A DNA stretch of 64,000 nucleotides from a marine gamma proteobacterium HTCC2148 (GTDB taxonomy: Bacteria > Pseudomonadota > Gammaproteobacteria > Pseudomonadales > Halieaceae), in contig DS999230.1 of assembly GCA_000156295.1 (NCBI GenBank), positions 1 to 64,000 of the forward strand. The letters run 5' to 3'. The notes beneath the pieces are model-generated. The model was not told where the DNA came from, did no database searches, and saw nothing but the letters and a program-made list of their open reading frames with translations. A program made the position numbers and the translations under genes. Numbering within the stretch: position 1 is the first letter of the stretch; the number at the start of each line of letters is the position of its first letter. This document shows, in pieces, positions 6,934-15,178 of this stretch.

Positions 6934-7442
6934 GGCAAGCAACCCTTGATGAAGGATTGGCATGGCCTGAAAAAGCTAGCGCTACTGATGATAGACCAGA
7001 AAGGCTAGAGGCCGAAAGTTAGCACACCGATTTACGGGTCTAAAACTGGGAACCTCGAGAATCACTTATTCGTAACTTCCAATATGAAACTGGCGAATTC
7101 GGCAGCCGTCTTTGGCGAATTAGGTTACAACAAGATCACTTTTGAGGTGAAAGCGGACATTAGGTAAACAGCTAGATACTGAATGTCAGAGCAATTGGTA
7201 AGCCACGCAAAGGGCAATCCTGCTACCGCCTACCGTTACTTTTGCGTTAGTAAAATCCGGGTGTATAAACAGAGGTATATCGCTACACTTATAATTACTT
7301 ATTTCATGTCTATCAATGGATTAACTATGATCGTCAGTTGAGGCCGCCTCCCCCAACTCAACGTCCGCTGGTGTGAGATATTTGAGTAAAACTTTCACCC
7401 GCGCACAAAAAATGCCGAACCGGCGATTTTTTGCGGGACATC
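6934..7442. other. Gap without genes, holding repeat copy H
   Basis: No coding region is supported in these 509 nt. The content is repeat copy H at 7134-7161 and, before it, a short direct repeat TGGCGAATTCGG / TGGCGAATTAGG (7091-7102 and 7113-7124). The stretch from about 7260 to 7330 is A+T-rich. Base composition changes near 7.35 kb, which I take as the right edge of the island. Confidence 0.6.
7134..7161 (+). repeat. Island repeat, copy H (left half, last copy)
   Basis: CTTTTGAGGTGAAAGCGGAC and flanks match the left-half consensus. This is the last copy; I found none between here and the end of the window. Confidence 0.75.
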
Positions 7443-8063
7443 TCATAACCTTCTGGCGACAGCAACACCCGCTGCCGAGCCAAACTCCACAAGCGCACAC
7501 CAGACCCGCCCCAACGGACCTGCAGGGCCTGCAACGCTGCGGCTGGCAGCATCGTCACGATGTGCTGCCTCGTCTTCCATAAAGCTACGTAACTTGAGCT
7601 CCAGTCCCTCTTGCCCGACTTCCCGCAGTTGAGGCAGTTGCTCGCGATAATGGGCGACGACAAAGGTTTCAACGGCTTCGATGGTAAGGAAAACACCGCG
7701 CCTGCCGCCAAGCAGGGACAGCGCTCCTAGCAGCCAACCGGCCAACTTCCATAGTGGTATCAGACGACTTTTTAGCGACGCTGGTAACCACTGCTCGAAA
7801 AAAACAAGATGACGCTGCTCGGTAGCCAGATGCTCAGTCGCAAACTCCCTTAAGGCGCTGTCACGTGTACAGCTCAGGATACCCCGATAGATGAACACCG
7901 CCCCGGTCTCACCCGCATGATCTGAGCGCAGGTCTCTTTGCACGGCAGTAGGTAACGCCCCAGGGGACGGTATATACGCCGCCATAGACGCCGCCATTGA
8001 AGGCCCGGTTACATCCGTTTGTTCTGTGCGCTGGGCCGCGCCGTCTATGAGTAAAGTTCGCAT
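7443..8063 (-). CDS. coq7: COQ7-type demethoxyubiquinone hydroxylase
   Basis: A 206-residue di-iron monooxygenase of the COQ7/CAT5 family, which hydroxylates the ring of demethoxyubiquinone in ubiquinone synthesis at the inner membrane. Ligand residues are in the expected order: Glu52 in HAGETGA, Glu82 and His85 in TEQRHL, Glu132 in IEAVETFV, and Glu165 with His168 in EDEAAH. A hydrophobic hairpin (about 102-120) fits the membrane-binding helix. Length equals the usual family length. It is a single gene on the minus strand, the first clearly core-type gene after the island. ATGs at residues 23 and 27 are alternative starts. Confidence 0.85.
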   Translation of the reverse strand: MRTLLIDGAAQRTEQTDVTGPSMAASMAAYIPSPGALPTAVQRDLRSDHAGETGAVFIYRGILSCTRDSALREFATEHLATEQRHLVFFEQWLPASLKSRLIPLWKLAGWLLGALSLLGGRRGVFLTIEAVETFVVAHYREQLPQLREVGQEGLELKLRSFMEDEAAHRDDAASRSVAGPAGPLGRVWCALVEFGSAAGVAVARRL

Positions 8064-8290
8064 CTTATCCCCTCATACTGGTTTACTCATATGGGCTACC
8101 GCCAGATCATCAAGCGCTGCTCGCAAACCTGTCATAAGCTGTACACAGCAGCCTACTACCCTGCCCGATCCGGTAAGCGTGATGTGCCCCGTGTCACGCC
8201 GCTAATCTGCGCACTCTGAGGCACGACGTAAACTGTTATCGTTCTGGAGGGCTTTTTTGTATCAGCAATTTCCCTAATAATCATGCCACT

Positions 8291-9337
8291 ATGACCCTCG
8301 ACGACATCAGCGACACCCTCCTTGATGAGGCCAGCTCCCCCACGCACCTGCGTGAAGCCCTGGATGCCTTCGCCCGGCTTTGTAGTAACGTCACCGGTGT
8401 AGTACCGGACCGCAGCTTTGACGCTTGGGCCGACGATTCCCTGCTAGAGGATGGCGTAGCCATTAACCCGGAAGCCGCCGCTCACTGCGTAAAGGACTAT
8501 CAGCGCAGCGTAGTCTTTATTCGCGCTGTCTATGCGGCCATCAACACCGCCAGCGATCGCTTTGCAAACCAACCGATTGAAATCCTGTACGCCGGCTGCG
8601 GCCCCTTCGCCACACTGCTATTACCGCTACTGGGAAGGTTCCACGCCGGTGAGCTGCAGGTGCACCTGCTGGACATCCATCAGCGCTCGCTAGACAGCGT
8701 AGGCCAGCTCGTCGAGCATTTTAGTTTGCAGTCACACTTCATTCACTTTGTGCAGGACGATGCCTGCCGTTATCAACACCCCGGCAGCCCCCATATCATT
8801 ATCACTGAGACGATGCAGAAGTCTCTTGAGCAAGAACCTCAATTCGCGGTCACCGCTAACCTCGCACCCCAGTTACACAGCAAAGGAATATTCATTCCCC
8901 AGAAAATCGAAGTTGAGTTGTGCCTTGCCCACCTGGACGCTGAGACAGCGGCGTTTAAACGCGGCGATGCGCCAGACCTTGTCGCGTTGGAAGAGGCCGG
9001 CGGGCGCTACCCGATCGCTACTGTTTTCTGCCTGATACCAGATCAGGCCGCAGCACTAGAACAGCGTGCATGCCAAAGCAGCAGCACTGGCCTGATTGAG
9101 CTGAACCCGGTGAATGTCACTATCCCATCAGTAGCCCATCTGGACAATTTCGATGCGCTGCTGTTTACCCGCGTTCAGGCGTTTGAGCAGCATCAGTTAC
9201 TGGATTACGAATCGGAAATAACCCTGCCGCTGCGCTGTACTGAAATGGCGCCATTGCAGCCTGGGGATCACTATAGGATCAGCTTTCAACTCGGAAATTA
9301 TCCAAAGTTTTGTGTGACACGAATATGTGATGGGTGA
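8291..9337 (+). CDS. SAM-dependent methyltransferase-like protein
   Basis: A 348-residue protein with a Rossmann-type SAM-binding motif I (EILYAGCGPFATL, about residues 97-109), motif post-I with an acidic end (VHLLDIH), and an acidic motif followed by a barrel-like segment (IIITETMQKSLEQEP, then GIFIPQKIEVE). The order ITE...Q...G..IPQ is reminiscent of protein arginine methyltransferases, where a glutamate loop follows SAM binding and precedes a beta-barrel. I infer a methyltransferase fold with good confidence; the substrate class is a guess. No strong ribosome site precedes the ATG. The gene is monocistronic between coq7 (divergent) and aguB. Confidence 0.6.
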   Translation: MTLDDISDTLLDEASSPTHLREALDAFARLCSNVTGVVPDRSFDAWADDSLLEDGVAINPEAAAHCVKDYQRSVVFIRAVYAAINTASDRFANQPIEILYAGCGPFATLLLPLLGRFHAGELQVHLLDIHQRSLDSVGQLVEHFSLQSHFIHFVQDDACRYQHPGSPHIIITETMQKSLEQEPQFAVTANLAPQLHSKGIFIPQKIEVELCLAHLDAETAAFKRGDAPDLVALEEAGGRYPIATVFCLIPDQAAALEQRACQSSSTGLIELNPVNVTIPSVAHLDNFDALLFTRVQAFEQHQLLDYESEITLPLRCTEMAPLQPGDHYRISFQLGNYPKFCVTRICDG

Positions 9338-9520
9338 GCGCTTGCCTTCAATGAACAGAATAAGAATGCATAGTGCACCCCCGATGCTGGAGGCTCCAAC
9401 CCCATTTGAATCACTTCGGGCAATGGCCGCAACACTCTAACCCCATGTAGGTACAACGCATCCAGTGCGCTTGAACTATCCTAAGAGATATGAATTGAAC
9501 AAACCTGATAGGACACTGAG

Positions 9521-10405
9521 ATGAGCCGTATCGTCACCTTCGCCGCTACGCAATTAGCTATGAGTTGGGATATTGAAGCCAACATGCTAAAGGCCGAAAA
9601 GGCCGTGCGCGACGCTCATGCCGCCGGCGCCCAGGTAATCCTTCTGCAGGAATTTTTCGAAGTCCCCTACTTTTGCAAAACCCAGCAATACAAGTACCTA
9701 GACCTGGCTAAACCCCTCTTGAGTAATCCATTAATTCAACGTTTCGCCAAAGTAGCGGCCGAGCTTGAGGTGGTGCTGCCCATCAGTTATTTCGAACGAG
9801 ACACTAATACCTTCTTCAACTCACTGGTTATGATAGACGCTGATGGCGTTGTTCTGGGTAATTACCGCAAGTCCCATATTCCTGATGGTCCGGGGTACTG
9901 CGAGAAGTTCTACTTCACTCCGGGGGACACTGGCTTCAAGGTCTGGCAAACCCGCTACGGAACTTTCGGCGCAGGCATCTGCTGGGACCAGTGGTTTCCG
10001 GAAACAGCCCGCTGCTGCGCGCTGCTGGGTGCCGAGGCCATGTTCTATCCCACCGCTATCGGTTCAGAACCGCAAGATGCTAGCCTCGATTCCAGCGGTC
10101 ATTGGCAACGGGTCATGCAGGGACATTCGGCCGCCAACTTACTGCCGGTCATTGCATCCAACCGCGTTGGCGTGGAAGAGGACGACGGCATTAGCACCAC
10201 TTTTTATGGCTCCTCGTTTATCACTGATCATACTGGAGAAAAAATCGCCGAAGCTGGACGTGACGAAGAGACAATCCTGGTGGCGTCCATCGACCTCGAT
10301 GAATGTGCCAACTATCGTCGAAGCTGGGGTCTCTTCAGAGATCGACGGCCCGAGCTGTATGGACCCATCGGTAAAACCGCGCTCGGTGCCGCCGATGCCG
10401 AGTAA
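9521..10405 (+). CDS. aguB: N-carbamoylputrescine amidase
   Basis: A 294-residue nitrilase-superfamily enzyme that hydrolyses N-carbamoylputrescine to putrescine, CO2 and ammonia in the agmatine route. The catalytic triad is visible: Glu44 in LLQEFFE, Lys117 in YRKSHIPDGPGY and Cys154 in GICWDQWFPE. The sequence around the lysine and the QEFFEVPYFC segment are specific for AguB rather than generic nitrilases. Length matches the family. The usual partner, agmatine deiminase, is not in the window; a ureohydrolase of the agmatinase family lies at 29.4 kb. It converges with the operon ending at 10481; an imperfect hairpin GCGCAG/CTGCGC lies between. Confidence 0.9.
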   Translation: MSRIVTFAATQLAMSWDIEANMLKAEKAVRDAHAAGAQVILLQEFFEVPYFCKTQQYKYLDLAKPLLSNPLIQRFAKVAAELEVVLPISYFERDTNTFFNSLVMIDADGVVLGNYRKSHIPDGPGYCEKFYFTPGDTGFKVWQTRYGTFGAGICWDQWFPETARCCALLGAEAMFYPTAIGSEPQDASLDSSGHWQRVMQGHSAANLLPVIASNRVGVEEDDGISTTFYGSSFITDHTGEKIAEAGRDEETILVASIDLDECANYRRSWGLFRDRRPELYGPIGKTALGAADAE

Positions 10406-10480
10406 CAGGATTGCCTGAGCCTATATCGCGCAGCCTATGACCTGCGCATTCCCGGCGTTGCGTTTAAACATCAGAGCACA

Positions 10481-11548
10481 TTACTCATTCACCGCTGAGG
10501 CAATCGCAGCGCCCAATTCTTGTGTGGTAGCTGAGCCACCCATATCACGGGTCAGGTACTTGTTCTCGCGCAGCACCGTTTCAATAGCCGTCATGATCCG
10601 ATCGTGACAATCCTCGTGGCCGAGATGCTGCAACATCATGGCACCCGACCAGATCATACCTACAGGATTCGCAATACCCTGTCCGGCTATGTCCGGGGCA
10701 GAGCCATGGACGGGCTCAAACATGGACGGAAAAGTACTCTCAGGATTAATATTCGCAGACGGCGCAATGGCGATGGTTCCGGTACAGGCGGGACCAAGAT
10801 CCGAGAGAATATCGCCAAATAAATTACTGCCCACAACCACATCATAATGTTCGGGCATACGAACGAAATTCGCGGTCAGGATATCGATATGGTACTGGTC
10901 CGTTTCGATGCCGGGATACTGCTCGGCCATTAGCGCAAAACGATTGTCCCAATAGGGCATGCTGTGGATGATACCGTTCGACTTGGTCGCCGAACTCACC
11001 CGTGTGCGCCCCTGGCTTTTGGCCAGTTCAAAAGCATAGCGCAGCACCCTATCAACACCCTTGCGGGTAAAGACACTCTGCTGAATAACCACCTCGTCCT
11101 CGGTACCTTCATATTGAATGCCACCGATCGCCGAGTACTCACCCTCCACGTTTTCCCTGACCACCATAAAATCGATGTCACCGGGCTTCTTGCCCGCCAA
11201 CGGACAGGGGACACCGTCAAACAATCGTACCGGGCGCAGATTAATGTACTGGTTAAATTCACGGCGAATCGGAATTAACAAACCCCACAGCGATACATGG
11301 TCGGGTACGCCGGGAAAGCCAACCGCCCCAAGATAAACGGCATCAAACTCACGCAAAATATCGATACCGTCGGCGGGCATCATGCTGCCGTGCTTGGCGT
11401 AGTACTCGCAGGACCAGTCAAAGTGCGTCCAGTTAAAGCTGATACCGGAGAGGGCGCCGGCTGCCTCGAGCACGCGAATGCCCTCGGGCATTACTTCATT
11501 ACCGATACCGTCACCGGGTATAACAGCAATATTCAGTGCTTCTTCCAT
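10481..11548 (-). CDS. Tartrate/D-malate dehydrogenase-like (isopropylmalate dehydrogenase superfamily)
   Basis: A 355-residue NAD-dependent beta-decarboxylating dehydrogenase. It has the N-terminal IPGDGIGNEV motif, and the segment WGLLIPIRREFNQYINLRPV marks it as the tartrate dehydrogenase/D-malate type (TtuC/YeaU-like) rather than LeuB or Icd. The metal-binding Asp cluster appears in NLFGDILSDLGP, and the nicotinamide/adenine-binding end in EPVHGSAPDIAGQGIANP. It would oxidise a 2-hydroxyacid with a neighbouring carboxylate and release CO2. It is the last gene of the minus-strand 2-oxoacid dehydrogenase operon, 15 nt after the E3 gene, so its product may be linked to that complex. The exact substrate is unknown. 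Confidence 0.85.
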   Translation of the reverse strand: MEEALNIAVIPGDGIGNEVMPEGIRVLEAAGALSGISFNWTHFDWSCEYYAKHGSMMPADGIDILREFDAVYLGAVGFPGVPDHVSLWGLLIPIRREFNQYINLRPVRLFDGVPCPLAGKKPGDIDFMVVRENVEGEYSAIGGIQYEGTEDEVVIQQSVFTRKGVDRVLRYAFELAKSQGRTRVSSATKSNGIIHSMPYWDNRFALMAEQYPGIETDQYHIDILTANFVRMPEHYDVVVGSNLFGDILSDLGPACTGTIAIAPSANINPESTFPSMFEPVHGSAPDIAGQGIANPVGMIWSGAMMLQHLGHEDCHDRIMTAIETVLRENKYLTRDMGGSATTQELGAAIASAVNE

Positions 11549-11563
11549 TAACTGATCCTCTGC

Positions 11564-12961
11564 CTAACCGTGAATCGGTTGGCTGTAAATGCCGCGCATC
11601 GCTTCCATTGTCGCCTCCGACAGGGTCGGATGTGCGTGCACCATGGTTGCAATATCCTCGGGCAAAAGTTCCGCAGACTTGGCTAGCAGGATCTCATGGA
11701 TTAACTCGGTCGCATCATGGCCGACAACATGCGCGCCAAGAATCTCGTCTGTCTTTGCATCACAGATAACTTTTACAAGGCCCTCTGGTTTTTCAATAGC
11801 AATCGACTTACCGGCACCGTGGTAGGGGAAGCTAAACGTTTTAAAGGCATCCCCTGCACGCTCTGCCGACTGTTCGCGCAAGCCAAACCCGGCGACCTGT
11901 GGCTCACAATAAATGGCGGAGGGAACCAGCGCCGGATCAATCGCCTTAGGGCCAGTTTTTATACCTGCGATATGTTCTACCACCAGCTCACCCTCGGCTG
12001 AAGCCACGTGGGCCAATGCCGGGGTGGTTGTTACATCGCCTATCGCATAAATACCCGGAGTACTGGTTTGACCATAGTCTCCCACTGGAATGAAGCCGCG
12101 CTTATCCAAAGCAACGCCGACGGCTTCAAGCCCAAGTGACTGCGTGTTGGGGCTGCGGCCGAATACGACTAACGCACGTTCCGCCGACACCTCTGTGCTT
12201 TGCCCATCCGCAGATGTTAGCGACACGGTCACATGATCACTGTAGCGCGACAAAACAGAAGCGCGTGTTGACGTGTGCACAGCAATGCCGGATTTACTAA
12301 ATGAATTTTCCAGCACCGCACAAACGTCGACATCCTCTGTTGGTAGTAAGTGATCCAGGGCCTCCACAAGGATCACCTTCACCCCAAAACTATTCATCAC
12401 ATAGGCAAACTCGCAACCGATTGCACCGGCCCCCAATATGACCAAGCTTACCGGCAAGCTTTCCAATGCCAATATGCCCGTGGAAGAGAGCACCCGGTCC
12501 TCGTCAAACTCAAAACCGGGAACGTGCATTGGCCGCGAACCGGTAGCAACAATAATTTTTTTGGCCTGCAGGCTTTGTTGTTCGTCTACCAATACTTCAG
12601 TTGCCGACACCAGTTTGGCTTCACCGGTGAGGTACTCAACCTTGTTGCGCTTGAGCAAACCCGCAACACCGTTGGTGAGGGTTTTCACAACCTTGCGCGA
12701 ACGTTGTTGCACCAGTGCATAGTTGAGTGTTTCGCGATCAATCGACACGCCCACCTCTGCCATGTGCTCAAGACTATTGAATGCATCGGCTTGGTGAATA
12801 AGGTTCTTAGAGGGTATGCAGCCCCAGTTCAGGCAAACGCCGCCCGGGGCAGCTTTTTCGACCACGGTAACAGACAGTCCCAACTGCGCCGCCCGCACTG
12901 CAGCAACATAGCCGCCCGGGCCAGCACCTATGATAAGAAGGTCGCGCTCACTCACCTGCAA
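11564..12961 (-). CDS. lpdA: Dihydrolipoyl dehydrogenase (E3)
   Basis: A 465-residue flavoprotein disulfide reductase that re-oxidises the lipoyl arm of the neighbouring E2 and reduces NAD+. FAD-binding GAGPGGYVAA lies near the N-terminus, the redox-active disulfide is Cys43-Cys48 (GGVCLNWGCIP), the NAD domain has ILGAGAIGCEFA, the second FAD motif is GIYAIGDVT, and the C-terminal catalytic pair is in HAHPTLSE. Full length, nothing missing. It lies 13 nt after the E2 gene in the same operon, so it is presumably dedicated to this complex; a separate housekeeping copy would be expected elsewhere in the genome. Confidence 0.93.
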   Translation of the reverse strand: MQVSERDLLIIGAGPGGYVAAVRAAQLGLSVTVVEKAAPGGVCLNWGCIPSKNLIHQADAFNSLEHMAEVGVSIDRETLNYALVQQRSRKVVKTLTNGVAGLLKRNKVEYLTGEAKLVSATEVLVDEQQSLQAKKIIVATGSRPMHVPGFEFDEDRVLSSTGILALESLPVSLVILGAGAIGCEFAYVMNSFGVKVILVEALDHLLPTEDVDVCAVLENSFSKSGIAVHTSTRASVLSRYSDHVTVSLTSADGQSTEVSAERALVVFGRSPNTQSLGLEAVGVALDKRGFIPVGDYGQTSTPGIYAIGDVTTTPALAHVASAEGELVVEHIAGIKTGPKAIDPALVPSAIYCEPQVAGFGLREQSAERAGDAFKTFSFPYHGAGKSIAIEKPEGLVKVICDAKTDEILGAHVVGHDATELIHEILLAKSAELLPEDIATMVHAHPTLSEATMEAMRGIYSQPIHG

Positions 12962-12974
12962 TTCCCTGCCCTGC

Positions 12975-14186
12975 TCATGCCATCATCAACTCGGGGTGTT
13001 CAAGGCAATCGTGCAGTGCGCGCATAAAGCGTGCGGCTGGCTCGCCATCCATAACCCGGTGATCAAAGGTGAATGAGATTGGCATCAGCGTGCGCACACA
13101 TACTTCACCATCTACAACGACGGGGCGCTCGATCGGCGTAGACGGACCCACTAGTGCAGTATTGGGCGAATTCAACACCGGCGTTGATGTGAGCCCGGGA
13201 GGACCTGCACCGGCGGTACTGGACAGGGTGATAGTCGCGCCGCTGGTATCTTCGGCAGTGGCCTGGCCAGTACGCAGTCGCTCTACCACTGCTTTCATGG
13301 AAAGATCCAACTCTGCCAAGCCCATATTTTCTATCCCGTGCACAACCCCGACCATCAGGCCGCTGTCGTACTCGCCCACACCCGGCACCGAAACGGCAAC
13401 GCCCAGGTTGATGGAGCGATAAATAACAATTTCGTCGTTTTCCAGGCAGCTATTTGCAATAGGTACCTGCTTGATCGCATACGCGATCGCCCGGGCAATC
13501 AGTGCGTTAACGGAGACACGTGTTCCCAACTCGGCCTCACGTCGCACGTATTCCTGTCGGAAGGCCATCATGGCAGTAATATCTGATTCCCAATTGCCGC
13601 TCAGTTGCGCAGTTGACTGCAGGCTGGCAGTCATTCGATCGGCAATGGTTTTACGCATGCCTGTAAAAGGTACTCGCGCAAGCACCGCATCGCTGGTTTG
13701 CGGCGCTGCGAGCAGCGGCAATACGTCACGCTTGACGATACGCCCGCCCGGCCCGGTACCGGTAACCCCGTGCAAATTCAGGTTGGCATCACGCGCCAAA
13801 CGTCGGGCAAGCGGCGACGCTATGACTCTGGCTGAGCTATCGGTAAGCTGTGGTGTTGAGCTCGCCGCCACCGGCGCTGCCTGCTCTGCCTCGTTTGCAG
13901 CAACAGCAGCGGGGGTATCCCCGGCAGACTGCAAGGTAGCCAGCTCGGCTTCAGTTTCTGCAAAGCGTGCTATCAGGGTTTCACAGGGAACGGTTTCACC
14001 TTCGGCCACCACAATGTGCAGGTAACCCGCCTCTGGTGACTCAACATCGTAGGCCACCTTTTCGGTTTCCACGGTCGCCAGCTCCTGCCCTTTCTCAACG
14101 TAGGCGCCCTCTTCTACCAACCACTGGTTGATAACGCCCTCATTCATCGCCATGGCAAGTTTTGGCATAGTGTAGTCGATAGCCAT
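12975..14186 (-). CDS. 2-oxoacid dehydrogenase E2, dihydrolipoamide acyltransferase
   Basis: A 403-residue protein with the standard E2 order: one lipoyl domain (residues 1-76, lipoyl-lysine Lys43 in ETEKVAYD), an Ala-rich linker, a peripheral-subunit-binding domain (about 118-155, ASPLARRLARD then GTGPGGRIVKRDV) and the catalytic domain (about 170-403) with the active-site motif HRVMDG at His376 and Asp380. It transfers the acyl group made by E1 to CoA. A single lipoyl domain and clustering with split E1 genes fit acetoin-, branched-chain- or other catabolic complexes better than the housekeeping pyruvate complex. Confidence 0.9.
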   Translation of the reverse strand: MAIDYTMPKLAMAMNEGVINQWLVEEGAYVEKGQELATVETEKVAYDVESPEAGYLHIVVAEGETVPCETLIARFAETEAELATLQSAGDTPAAVAANEAEQAAPVAASSTPQLTDSSARVIASPLARRLARDANLNLHGVTGTGPGGRIVKRDVLPLLAAPQTSDAVLARVPFTGMRKTIADRMTASLQSTAQLSGNWESDITAMMAFRQEYVRREAELGTRVSVNALIARAIAYAIKQVPIANSCLENDEIVIYRSINLGVAVSVPGVGEYDSGLMVGVVHGIENMGLAELDLSMKAVVERLRTGQATAEDTSGATITLSSTAGAGPPGLTSTPVLNSPNTALVGPSTPIERPVVVDGEVCVRTLMPISFTFDHRVMDGEPAARFMRALHDCLEHPELMMA

Positions 14187-14196
14187 CTGTTACCTC

Positions 14197-15165
14197 CTAG
14201 GCGCACACCGCGCGAATGGCGGCCTCGATTCGCTCGGGGTTGGGCGCCACATACTCTTCCATGTAGCCGCCGGGCACTGGCATGTTGGGCAATGTGACAC
14301 GCGTGACAGGCGCATCCAGTAAATCAAAGCCCTGCTCCATGACTCGAGCTGAGACGGTAGCGGCAAAGCCACCTGACTCCCAGTCTTCGTCCACAACCAC
14401 CAGCCTATTGGTTTTTTCCAGTGAGGTAAGAAGCGTGTCCATATCAAAAGGCACAAAGCTGCGCGGGTCGATCACTTCCACCGATAACTCGCCTGCCAAC
14501 TTTTCGGCAACGGTAAGCGCATGCTGCAGCTGCAGCGAATTGGCCAGCACCGTGACATCGCTACCCTCACGCTTGATATCTGCTACACCAAGGGGCACCA
14601 CATAGTCATCACCGAGCTCGGGCACTTCGCCCTTGAGCATCATGATGCCCATATGCCAGGGGATAACGACCGGGTTGTTATCGCGAATAGCCGACTTGAA
14701 CATACCCTTGGCGTCATAGGGTGTGGATGGCATCGCCACTTTAATACCGGGATGGTGGGCAAACGTGCCGTGGATGCTCATCGCGTGATCGTTAGCCAGG
14801 CGCTGGCCGGTACCTACACCGGCGGTAATCACCAGCGGCAGCGGATGCTGACTGCCGTGCAGAAAGTGATACTGGCCGGTTGTTACCGAGCACTCGGAAA
14901 ACGTGACATAGGAAAAACCGCCGAACATAAAATCACACACCGGTCGCATGCCTTCCTGGGCAGCGCCAAACGCCACACCGTACATGCCCGACTCGGCAAT
15001 CGGCGTATCAACAATACGCTCCGGACCAAACTCTTCCACTAGCCCCTTGGTGTGAGGGAAGATTGCCCCGCGCACGTCCTGGCCGACAATAAACACCGAG
15101 TTATCACGGCGCATCTCTTCCTCGTAGGCCTCGCGGATGGCGTCAATAAAGGTAATTTCTCTCAT
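14197..15165 (-). CDS. 2-oxoacid dehydrogenase E1 beta subunit
   Basis: A 322-residue transketolase-like beta chain. Family signatures include REITFIDAIREAYEEEM, the segment FGPERIVDTPIAESGM and FMFGGFSYVTFSE; the C-terminal domain has DPRSFVPFDMDTLL and VVVDEDWESGGF. With the alpha subunit it forms the thiamine diphosphate enzyme that decarboxylates a 2-oxoacid, or cleaves acetoin in the Aco type, and acylates the E2 lipoyl group. It lies between the alpha and E2 genes with gaps of 13 and 10 nt, so it is translated from the same message. Confidence 0.9.
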   Translation of the reverse strand: MREITFIDAIREAYEEEMRRDNSVFIVGQDVRGAIFPHTKGLVEEFGPERIVDTPIAESGMYGVAFGAAQEGMRPVCDFMFGGFSYVTFSECSVTTGQYHFLHGSQHPLPLVITAGVGTGQRLANDHAMSIHGTFAHHPGIKVAMPSTPYDAKGMFKSAIRDNNPVVIPWHMGIMMLKGEVPELGDDYVVPLGVADIKREGSDVTVLANSLQLQHALTVAEKLAGELSVEVIDPRSFVPFDMDTLLTSLEKTNRLVVVDEDWESGGFAATVSARVMEQGFDLLDAPVTRVTLPNMPVPGGYMEEYVAPNPERIEAAIRAVCA

Positions 15166-15178
15166 GGCATCATCTCCT

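Noticed and set aside
1345-7161. Classical integron array with attC sites
   Set aside because: The layout fits, but I could not find conserved GTTRRRY/RYYYAAC boxes at the repeat ends, no integrase gene is present, and the palindrome sequence is unlike known attC arms. I keep the cassette-like layout as a finding and do not call it an integron.
10428-10447. Hairpin GCGCAG/CTGCGC between aguB and the tartrate-type dehydrogenase gene as terminator
   Set aside because: Only six base pairs and no T-run on either strand.
12350-13027. Long open frame of 225 codons on the plus strand
   Set aside because: It lies opposite lpdA and the E2 end, which are certain genes; its composition (His- and Gln-rich) is that of an antisense shadow of GC-rich coding sequence.
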